NCBI RefSeq assembly: GCF_018638295.1
Contig: NZ_JABTTS010000039.1
Location: forward strand, 24,170 to 73,531
Source: Streptomyces sp. CHD11
GTDB lineage: Bacteria > Actinomycetota > Actinomycetes > Streptomycetales > Streptomycetaceae
Length of the DNA: 49,362 nt
Reading direction: 5' to 3'
Of the stretch, positions 40,624 to 47,794 are shown in pieces (the stretch's first letter is position 1; every line of letters begins with the position of its first letter). The notes below the pieces were generated by a model. That model made no database searches. It was given only the letters and a program-made list of their open reading frames with translations, and had not been told where the DNA came from. A program made the translations under genes and the position numbers.

Positions 40624-41487
40624 TCACACCGTCGCCGAGTGTCCGCCGGTGCTCCGCGTGTTCTTCCGCTGCCCCATCACATCCGCGCGCACCCGGGCGC
40701 AGCTGCGGCTGATGAGCCGGGAGACGTGCATCTGGGAGATGCCGAGCCGGTCGGCGATACGGCTCTGGGTCATGTCCTCGAAGAAGCGCATGTAGAGAAT
40801 GGCGCGCTCGCGTTCCGGGAGCCGGCGCAGCCCTTCCTTGGCGGACTCGCGGTCGACGACGACGTCGTACGAGGAGTCCGCGGCACCGAGGGTGTCGGCG
40901 AGGCTGTAGCCGTCGTCGTCGGACGACAGCTCGGCGTCCAGCGACAGGGTGCTGAAGCTCTCCAGCGCCTCCATCCCGGCGGTGACCTCCTCCTCGGTCA
41001 GTCCGGTGTGCGCGGCGAGGGCCGCCGTGGACGGCTCGGGGCTGCCCGGACTCTGGGTGAGCTCGCGCCGCGCCACCCGCACCTTGTTGCGCAGTTCCTG
41101 CACCCGCCGGGGCACCCGCAGCGCCCACATCCGGTCGCGGAAGTGGCGCTTGACCTCGCCGGTGATGGTGGGGACGGCATAGCTCTCGAAGGCCCCGCGG
41201 CTCGGGTCGAACCGGTCGATGGCCTTGACCAGCCCGAGGGCGGCGACCTGGCGCAGGTCCTCGATGGACTCACCGCGGTCGCGGAAGCGGCCCGCGATGC
41301 GGTGGGCCATGGGCAGCCAGGCGGTGGCCAGCTCGTCGCGGACCGCGTCCCGCTCGGGGCCGTCCTCCAGCGAGGACAGCCGGTGGAACAGGGCGACGGT
41401 GTCGGGGGCGTCGTCGTGCCGCCGGCGGGGTGGAGCGGTCGCCGGGTCGGAGGAGTCGGAGTGGGGGGTGGACGTGTCAATGAGCAT
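40624..41487 (-). CDS. sigM: SigB-family RNA polymerase sigma factor (SigM-like)
   Basis: It is 287 aa. Region 2 has EDLRQVAALGLVKAIDRFDPSRG and FESYAVPTITGEVKRHFRD; region 3 has VPRRVQELRNKV; region 4 has LPERERAILYMRFFEDMTQSR and the helix-turn-helix IADRLGISQMHVSRLIS. It is clearly a paralogue of the sigma gene at 11148. The symbol rests on remembered position in S. coelicolor (sigM about 30 kb from sigL). The Ser/Thr/Pro-rich N-terminus is divergent. The anti-sigma ATPase gene is upstream on the same strand. Confidence 0.8.
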   Translation of the reverse strand: MLIDTSTPHSDSSDPATAPPRRRHDDAPDTVALFHRLSSLEDGPERDAVRDELATAWLPMAHRIAGRFRDRGESIEDLRQVAALGLVKAIDRFDPSRGAFESYAVPTITGEVKRHFRDRMWALRVPRRVQELRNKVRVARRELTQSPGSPEPSTAALAAHTGLTEEEVTAGMEALESFSTLSLDAELSSDDDGYSLADTLGAADSSYDVVVDRESAKEGLRRLPERERAILYMRFFEDMTQSRIADRLGISQMHVSRLISRSCARVRADVMGQRKNTRSTGGHSATV

Positions 41488-41616
41488 ATGATTTCGCTCC
41501 CGAACGGTGGTTTCAGGGGACTACCGCGGGACGGTCGCCGTCGGGACACCCGGAGGGTCCTGAGCGGCCGTGCCTCTCCCGCTGGCGCGCCTCCGGTCCG
41601 AAGCACGAACCTCCGA

Positions 41617-41641
41617 TTGCCCCCGCACCGGTAGAACAAAC
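41617..41641 (-). promoter_or_regulatory. Possible SigB-type promoter for the second sigma gene
   Basis: On the minus strand, GTTTG (41641-41637), 14 bases, GGGCAA (41622-41617) resembles GNNTN-N14-GGGTAC/T with a substituted -10. It lies 130 bases before the start codon. Confidence 0.3.
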
Positions 41642-41670
41642 TCCGCTTCTCCGCGAAATGTGCCGGGGGC

Positions 41671-42105
41671 TCATACCAGGGGCACGACAGCGGTGATGCA
41701 CTTGCCGCCCGCGGGCAGATCGGACACCCGGATGTCGTGGGACAACCGGCACACGATGGGCCAGCCGTGACCGCCGGGGCGGCGGCGTCCCTGCCGGTCG
41801 GGCTGGGCCACCACGACGGGCAGTTCGTCGCTGCGGTCGCTCACCGACAGCCGCACCCCGGGACCCTGGACGTCGACCCGGAAGTCGGTGACTCCTCCGC
41901 CGTGCAGGATCGCGTTGGTCGTGAGCTCGGAGGCGACGAGCAGGACGTCCGCCAGCGCGTCGGTGTCACAGGCCGTGTGGGTGGCGCGGCAGCGTTCGGA
42001 CACCGCCCGGGCGACGGCCTCGCGCACATCCGCAGGGCGGGCCGGTACCGCGTGGCGCGCACCGGGCGGGTGGACAAGGGGTTCGGTGGTGTACTCCTCA
42101 CTCAT
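41671..42105 (-). CDS. RsbW-like ATP-binding protein, probable anti-sigma factor
   Basis: It is 144 aa with a GHKL ATPase domain: SELTTNAILHGGG (N-box), VSDRSDELP (Asp of G1), and GGHGWPIVCRLS (G2). It lies upstream of the SigM-like gene with 183 bases between and is a plausible anti-sigma partner. It is similar in design to the ATPase at 10675 but here it lies on the same strand as its sigma gene. Confidence 0.82.
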   Translation of the reverse strand: MSEEYTTEPLVHPPGARHAVPARPADVREAVARAVSERCRATHTACDTDALADVLLVASELTTNAILHGGGVTDFRVDVQGPGVRLSVSDRSDELPVVVAQPDRQGRRRPGGHGWPIVCRLSHDIRVSDLPAGGKCITAVVPLV

Positions 42106-42254
42106 GCTGCGGCTCCCTGCTGTCGATCGCTGTCGGTGGTTCGGCGAGCGCCTCGGACCTCCCTTTTCGGCTCACCTGTCCCGTTACCGGCAAACCTCCC
42201 GACCGCTTTCCGGACTCCTGTCATCCGAACGCCGCAGGCGGGTACGCGGTCCGT

Positions 42255-42485
42255 ATGACCGATGTGGTGGACTCGGACGAACTGCTGCGGCGTATTCAGC
42301 GAGCGAGGGCCTGCGCGGCGCAGGAGGAGCGGGCCTGGCGGGCCCGGGGCGCGGAGCTCGGACGCGCGGATCCCGGTGATCCGGCCACCGTGCGGGACGC
42401 GGAGGTGCGCGGTGTGGCCTACGCAGTGGTGGTGCGGGTGCTGGACGAGATCCTGACGCCGGGCAGGCACGCGGCGCGGGGCTGA
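42255..42485 (+). CDS. Small hypothetical protein, 76 aa
   Basis: No family recognised. It is a helical Arg/Glu/Ala-rich chain (DELLRRIQRARACAAQEERAW), ending in GRHAARG. There is no ribosome site before the ATG at 42255. A GGGTAC -10-like hexamer (42240-42245) lies only 10 bases upstream, so a leaderless transcript is possible, but no -35 matches. Confidence 0.5.
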   Translation: MTDVVDSDELLRRIQRARACAAQEERAWRARGAELGRADPGDPATVRDAEVRGVAYAVVVRVLDEILTPGRHAARG

Positions 42486-42534
42486 ACACCGGCGGGTGGA
42501 TTGCCGCCGCCCGAACCCGGGCATCCGCGGGCCC

Positions 42535-42937
42535 ATGACCGTGGACCACAACCGGGCGCCGGTTCTCGAAGCACTGGAGGGCTACCACCGCGAGGGGCGG
42601 CTGAGCTTCACCCCGCCGGGCCACAAACAGGCCCGCGGCGCCGACCCGGCGGTGCGTGAGGTGCTGGGCGACGCCGTGTTCCTGGGCGACGTACTGGCGA
42701 CGGGCGCGGCCCGGACCCTGCCCAGGGCGCCGCGGGTGGAGGTCCCGGAGCGGGCGGATCGCGGCCGAGATGGTCACTCCGTACCCGCCCGGCATCCCGG
42801 CCGTCCTGCCGGGTGAACGGCTCACCGCGCCCGTGCTCCGGTATCTGCGCGCCGGCCTGGACGCGGGGATGTACCTGCCGGACCCGTCGGACCCGTCGTT
42901 CGACACGGTCCGCGTGGTGGACGGGAGTGCCGGGTGA
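42535..42937 (+). pseudogene. Orn/Lys/Arg decarboxylase remnant
   Basis: ATG 42535 begins the N-terminus of a PLP-dependent Orn/Lys/Arg decarboxylase (NRAPVLEALEGYHREGR, FTPPGHKQARGADP). The frame then breaks near 42740, and the C-terminal end is readable one frame over (GRIAAEMVTPYPPGIPAVLPGERLT, VLRYLRAGLDAGMYLPDP). The whole PLP-lysine core, over 300 residues, is missing. Intact members are near 480-500 aa. It cannot be active. Confidence 0.85.
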
Positions 42938-42984
42938 GGCCGTAGTGAAAGAGGTCACTCGACCCGGTTAACGGAACACCGGGC

Positions 42985-43091
42985 AAGTGGTTTATCGTTC
43001 ACTCATACGTGGTGACGGAGTCGACGACCTGTCCTCCGGACACCACCGCTTACGGCCCTGGCTGGCCTCCCCCGTCCAGCCAGGGCTTTTT
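42985..43091 (+). ncRNA. Structured RNA or leader with a U-run terminator
   Basis: Two hairpins lie in order. The first pairs GTGGTG with CACCAC (about 43010-43045), with an inner CGGAG/CTCCG stem. The second is the intrinsic terminator at 43055-43091. A candidate promoter (TTAACG, 42968-42973, and TTATCG after 18 bases) lies before it. It may be an independent small RNA or an attenuator of the downstream cyclic-nucleotide-binding gene. A GTG-started frame (42987) with the codon TTA can be read through it, but has no ribosome site. Confidence 0.5.
43055..43091 (+). terminator. Canonical intrinsic terminator with T5
   Basis: GCCCTGGCTGG (43055-43065) and CCAGCCAGGGC (43076-43086) form a perfect 11-bp stem with a 10-base loop, then TTTTT (43087-43091). 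This is the only classical U-run terminator I noticed in the window. Confidence 0.88.
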
Positions 43092-43206
43092 CATGCCCGG
43101 CCGCGGAGATTCCGGCCCGCCGAGGTGCCCCGCACGGCGGCAGCGGCTGAAATGAAGAGAGGGAACGCACCACCGGAACCGATTGCCCGGCGAGGAGCCC
43201 CACGCC

Positions 43207-43665
43207 ATGACCAAAGCGATCAAAATCCTGACGGCCCTCCCTCCTCCACAGCGCGAGCGGCTGATGGCACTCGCGCGGGAGGTGTCCTTCCCGGAGGACA
43301 CCCGGATCTTCGAGTCGGGAGGCACCGCCGACCGCTTCTGGGTGATCCGCTCCGGCGCGGTCTTGCTGGACCAGCGGGTGAGCGAACTGCGCCGGGTGAC
43401 GGTCGCCGGCCTCGGCGCGGGCGATCTCCTCGGCTGGTCCTGGCTGTACCCGCCCTACGAGTGGGACTTCGGCGCGGCGGCCTTCAGCCCGGTGCGTGCC
43501 TACGCGTTCGACGCGGCGGAAGTGCTGCGGCTGTGCGAGGAGGACCCGCGGCTCGGACTGACACTGGTGCGCAAGGTCGCCGAAGTGCTCGCCCACCGGC
43601 TGGAGACGACGCGCGGCAAGCTGATGGAACAGTACGCGCTCCACCGGCACACCGGGCTGGTGTAG
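43207..43665 (+). CDS. Cyclic-nucleotide-binding domain protein (CRP-like, no HTH)
   Basis: It is 152 aa. Residues about 10-130 are a cyclic-nucleotide-binding beta-roll: REVSFPEDTRIFESGG, RFWVIRSGAVLLD, GLGAGDLLGWSWLYPPYEWDFGA. The conserved RXA motif of the phosphate pocket is not obvious, so cAMP binding is not certain. There is no DNA-binding helix-turn-helix, so it is a sensor rather than a regulator by itself. GAGGAG (43192-43197) lies 9 bases before the ATG. A structured RNA with a terminator lies just upstream. Confidence 0.82.
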   Translation: MTKAIKILTALPPPQRERLMALAREVSFPEDTRIFESGGTADRFWVIRSGAVLLDQRVSELRRVTVAGLGAGDLLGWSWLYPPYEWDFGAAAFSPVRAYAFDAAEVLRLCEEDPRLGLTLVRKVAEVLAHRLETTRGKLMEQYALHRHTGLV

Positions 43666-43888
43666 CCCGGCCGCGGGCCGCGCGCCCGGCGGACCACCGG
43701 GGAGCCGTCCCGGCGGGGCCACCGGCCCCGGGGCGGCGGTTCTCCGCACGCGGTGGCGGGCGCGTCCGCGGGTCCCGCGGACGGTCCGGGGTGGAGCCGG
43801 GGTACGGCGAGGTGCCGGTCGGGGGAGGTGGGGCTCAGGGTGCGGGGGCGGGCGCGGGCCGGTGGGCGGCGTTCCCAGGTGGGGACGT

Positions 43889-46123
43889 TCAGCGGTCGGG
43901 GGTCGTGACGCGGACGTCCAGGGGGCGGGCGAGGCCGACCACCGCTTCGTCCAGGCGTTCCAGATGGCGCAGGACCCGGCCGGTGATGCGGCCGTAGCGG
44001 GCCGCGCCGTCGTCGCCCAGGAGGGAGGCGATGCTCGGGCCCGTCTCGACCGGCGCCGGGACGTCCTTCTCCGCCACCCGCGCCGTGATCGTGCCGATGT
44101 TGCGCACCGTGCGCCCCGCCGCCCCCCGCAGCCGGGGGTCCGCGGCGATCGAGGGATGCGTCGGCAGCAGCTCGGCCGTCGCCGCCAGCGAACGCGCGTG
44201 GTACGCGCAGGTCTCCAGGAGCGCCACCACATAGCGCGCGTTGGTGCGCCGGGCCCGCAGCGGGGTGACCGGGTGGGTCAGCGGCTGGGTGGCGCCGCGC
44301 AGGTCGCCCAGCGCCTGGTCCAGCTTCCGCGCCTTGTCGAGCAGGTCGTCGGAGGGCCCGCCGCTGAGCTGTCCGACCGCGGCCTCGGTGACCTCACCGA
44401 GCCGCTCCAGCACCGTGACCAGCAGTTCGTTGGTGCGCCGGTCGGTGCGCACCGGCAGCACCAGTGCCGCCGCGGCCACCCCGCAGGCCGCGCCCAGCGC
44501 CGTCTCCTCCAGGCGCAGCACCAGCACCTCCCAGCTGTAGGTGTGCAGCAGCGTGTACAGCAGTCCCAGCATCGCTGTCACGAAGAACGACATCAGCGTG
44601 TAGGACAGCGGCGCCGTGTAGAACATCAGGAAGATCAGCACCAGCACCAGCAGGAACGCCGCCAGGGTGCTCCCGCCGACCACGGCCGCCAGCGCGATCC
44701 CCGCGGCCACGCCGAACACGGTGCCCAGCAGCCGCCGGTAGCCCTTGACCAGGATCTCGCCGGTCGAGGCCGTGTTGATGAAGACGATCCAGCAGGTCAG
44801 CACCGCCCAGTACCAGCGGTCCGTGGACAGCAGCTCGCCGCCGATGATGGCCAGCGTCGAGCCCACGGCCACCTGGACGGCGGCGCGCGTGGTGGGCCGC
44901 CGCAGGCCCGTCTGCGTGGCGTCGGACTCCGTCTCCTCGCCGGCGTCGATGGCGGCGTCCTCGGCGTCCAGTTCCTCCCGGGACCTGGCCGTCGCGGGGC
45001 TGTCGTCCGACTCGTCCTGCGGACCGTCCAGGGCGATGCGCAGCCCCATGACGGCGCGGGCGGTCTCCCCGAGGGCCCGGAACACGTCCTGTACGGCCGG
45101 TGTCGCGGGCGGCAGGTTCTCCCCGTCGCGGTAGGCGAGCAGCCGGTTGCGCACCCGGGCCAGGCCCGTACCGGGCACCCCCGTCCGCAGCACCAGCTCG
45201 CGCAGGGCGAGCAGATCCCGGCGCAACCGGTCGGTGGCCTCGTCCGGTCCGGGCAGCCGGCCGACCTCCGGAGCCGGCGCGCCGGGCAGATGCAGGGTCA
45301 GGGTGTCCGCCCGTTCGGCGCTGCGGGCGGACAGCAGCAGCAGACCCAGCCGTTCGGCGGCGATCTCGGCGTCCGCGATCCGGCGCTGCACCAGCCGCGC
45401 CGCCGACTCGTCGGGCGTGCCCTCCTCCAGCCGGGTCTGGATCATCAGGGCCGTCTCGTGCAGGCGGGCGTTGCCCTCCCGCACCTCCTCCAGCGCCTTG
45501 TCCATCCCGTCCGGTCCGGCATCGAGCAGCGCCAGCTGTGCGGAGACCAACTGCGCCAGCCGGGCCCGGAAGGCCTGGCGCAGCCGCTGGAGCAGACCGG
45601 CGGGGGTCACCGGGACCACGGCGAACCGCACCAGCGCGCTGCTCGCGAAGGCCACCGTCATGGCCGCCCACAGCCCCGGCAGCCGGCCGGCGGAGGCGCC
45701 GACGAACAGGGACACGAAGTAGAGCTGGAACCCGATCAGGCCGAGCCCGGTCCCGCGGTCCCCGAACCGGCGGCCGTAGACCGCGCAGAAGATCAGGACG
45801 ACGAAGAAGACGTCCCCCACGACCGTCCGCTCGCTGAGCACCGCCCCCAGCGACACGGACGCCAGCGCGACCGGCAGTCCGAGCGCCAGCGTGACGGCCT
45901 GGGCGCCGCGCTGCCGCTCCCGGATCGCGAAGGTGGCGGCCATCGCCGTCATGGCCCCCGCCACCAGACGGGTGATCTCGAAGCCGAGCGAGGCGAGCAC
46001 GGCCAGCGTCAGGGCGATGGCCCCGACCGTCCGCAGCGCGGCCGTCAGCCGCAGCAGACCGGGGTCGGACGCCGCCAGACGGTCCCGCAGCCGTGCCCGC
46101 CCCGGACGTCCCGCCACATTCAC
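43889..46123 (-). CDS. FUSC family integral membrane protein
   Basis: It is 744 aa, with two sets of membrane helices around a long soluble middle. The N-terminal set (residues about 20-170) has LTAALRTVGAIALTLAVLASLGF and the second (about 410-540) holds the FUSC-like region (AVLTCWIVFINTASTGEILVKGYRRLLGTVFG). The family includes aromatic-acid efflux (AaeB-like) and aluminium-malate-type proteins; the substrate is unknown. A 223-base gap to the preceding gene holds GC-rich hairpins only. Confidence 0.85.
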   Translation of the reverse strand: MNVAGRPGRARLRDRLAASDPGLLRLTAALRTVGAIALTLAVLASLGFEITRLVAGAMTAMAATFAIRERQRGAQAVTLALGLPVALASVSLGAVLSERTVVGDVFFVVLIFCAVYGRRFGDRGTGLGLIGFQLYFVSLFVGASAGRLPGLWAAMTVAFASSALVRFAVVPVTPAGLLQRLRQAFRARLAQLVSAQLALLDAGPDGMDKALEEVREGNARLHETALMIQTRLEEGTPDESAARLVQRRIADAEIAAERLGLLLLSARSAERADTLTLHLPGAPAPEVGRLPGPDEATDRLRRDLLALRELVLRTGVPGTGLARVRNRLLAYRDGENLPPATPAVQDVFRALGETARAVMGLRIALDGPQDESDDSPATARSREELDAEDAAIDAGEETESDATQTGLRRPTTRAAVQVAVGSTLAIIGGELLSTDRWYWAVLTCWIVFINTASTGEILVKGYRRLLGTVFGVAAGIALAAVVGGSTLAAFLLVLVLIFLMFYTAPLSYTLMSFFVTAMLGLLYTLLHTYSWEVLVLRLEETALGAACGVAAAALVLPVRTDRRTNELLVTVLERLGEVTEAAVGQLSGGPSDDLLDKARKLDQALGDLRGATQPLTHPVTPLRARRTNARYVVALLETCAYHARSLAATAELLPTHPSIAADPRLRGAAGRTVRNIGTITARVAEKDVPAPVETGPSIASLLGDDGAARYGRITGRVLRHLERLDEAVVGLARPLDVRVTTPDR

Positions 46124-46289
46124 TCCGCCGTACCCTCCCCTGTCGTCCCCGCTCCCACGGACCGGGCACCCCGGCCGCGCCGTGTTCCTCCGCCGCCCGG
46201 ACGCGCGTACCCGGACCCCCTCCCGGCGCCCGCGCGCAGCCGCCGGCCCCGTGCGGTCCGGTCCGGGCGCCGGGCCCCGGCCCGGCCGG

Positions 46290-47654
46290 TCACCGAGCCG
46301 CCCGGCCCGCTTCCTCGACGTGCGCCCGCACCTGCTCCGGCGTCAGGTAGGCGTCGAGGTATTCGAAGTCCCGCAGATTCCCGGGCCGGTGCGCCTGGAA
46401 CCCGGTGCGCACGAAGTCGTCGCCGGCCACCGCGTTCAGCAGCCAGTCCGTCATGACCCGGGTCTTGGCGACATTGGTCCGCAGCGCGGACCAGTGGTAG
46501 CCGCGGGCCACCGCCTGGGCGGGCAGCCCGTGCAGTTCGAAACCGAACGGCCGGGACACCGCGTCGGTGCCGCCGAGGTCCACCACCAGCCCGAGGTCCC
46601 GGTGGACGTACGGCCGGGTCGCCCGGCCCCGCAGGGTCGCGATGACGTTGTCGGCGACGTGCCTGCCCTGCCGCAGCGCGTGCTGCGCGGTCGGGGGGCA
46701 CACGGCGCCGTCGTCCTTGGCCAGATCGGGCACCGCGGCCGAGTCACCGAGCGCGAACACCCCGTCGTGGCCCGGCAGGCGCATGTCCGCGTTGACCGCG
46801 AGCCGCCCGCGGACGGTCTCCGCGCCGAGTGTGGCGATGAGCGGACTGGCGACCACTCCCGCGGTCCAGATCAGGGTGTGGGTCGGCACCACCCGGCCGT
46901 CGGTGAAGGTGACCTCCTCGGCGCTCGCCTTCTCGATCGAGACCCCCAGCGAGATCTCGATGCCGCGCCGGGTCAGGATCTCGTGCGCGCTGCGCCCCAG
47001 CTTCTCGCCCAGTTCCGGCATCAGCTTCGGCGCGATGTCGATCAGATGCCATCTGATCAGGCCCGGGTCGATCCGGGGATAGCGCTTCACTGCGGCGTGC
47101 GTCAGCCGCTGCAGACAGGCCGCGGTCTCGGTGCCGGCGTATCCGCCGCCGACCACCACGAACTGCAGCCGCGCGGCCCGCTCCGCCGGATCGTGGCTCG
47201 CGTCGGCCAGATCGAGCTGGGAGATGACGTGATCGCGGAGATAGGCGGCCTCGGCCAGCGACTTCATCCCGAAGGCGTGGTCCGTCAGCCCCGGGATGTC
47301 GAAGGTGCGGGTGACACTGCCGGGGGCCAGCACGATGTAGTCGTACGGTTCGTTGACGATCTCGCCGTTGACGATGCGGACCACACAGACCTTGGACCGC
47401 AGATCCACGCCGATGGCCCCGCCCGGGATGATCCGGGTGCGGTACCTCTCGCTGCGGCGCAGAGAGAGCGCGACCGACTGCGGGGTCAGTACACCCGAGG
47501 CCACCTGGGGGAGCAGCGGCAGGTAGAGCTGGTAGGAGAACGGTGTCACCAGCGTGAGGTCGGCCTCGTCCGGGCCGAGCCTGCGCTCCAGCCGCCGCAC
47601 GCACTCCACGCCGGCGAAACCCGCGCCCACCACGAGGATCCTGGGTCGTGTCAC
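46290..47654 (-). CDS. Type II NADH dehydrogenase-like FAD oxidoreductase
   Basis: It is 454 aa. Two dinucleotide-binding motifs are seen: ILVVGAGFAGVECVRRL near the start for FAD and FVVVGGGYAGTETAACL near the middle for NADH. VFALGDSAAVPD is the family FAD-binding end. Non-proton-pumping NADH dehydrogenases pass electrons to the quinone pool at the membrane. The start is GTG at 47654. It stands alone. Confidence 0.87.
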   Translation of the reverse strand: MTRPRILVVGAGFAGVECVRRLERRLGPDEADLTLVTPFSYQLYLPLLPQVASGVLTPQSVALSLRRSERYRTRIIPGGAIGVDLRSKVCVVRIVNGEIVNEPYDYIVLAPGSVTRTFDIPGLTDHAFGMKSLAEAAYLRDHVISQLDLADASHDPAERAARLQFVVVGGGYAGTETAACLQRLTHAAVKRYPRIDPGLIRWHLIDIAPKLMPELGEKLGRSAHEILTRRGIEISLGVSIEKASAEEVTFTDGRVVPTHTLIWTAGVVASPLIATLGAETVRGRLAVNADMRLPGHDGVFALGDSAAVPDLAKDDGAVCPPTAQHALRQGRHVADNVIATLRGRATRPYVHRDLGLVVDLGGTDAVSRPFGFELHGLPAQAVARGYHWSALRTNVAKTRVMTDWLLNAVAGDDFVRTGFQAHRPGNLRDFEYLDAYLTPEQVRAHVEEAGRAAR

Positions 47655-47794
47655 GGTTCCATCCCTTCCTGCGGCTCCAGGCGGTCTGCCTCGGACGCCG
47701 ATGCCTGACGCGTGCCCCTCTTCAGCACCACGATGCCCTCACCGGCCAGGGAACGCACCGGGAAGGCCCCGCGGACGCGCCTGTCACCCCCGCC

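Noticed and set aside
42240..42254. SigB-type -10 GGGTAC giving a leaderless 76-aa gene
   Set aside because: No GNNTN element lies 14-16 bases upstream, so the hexamer alone was not called a promoter.
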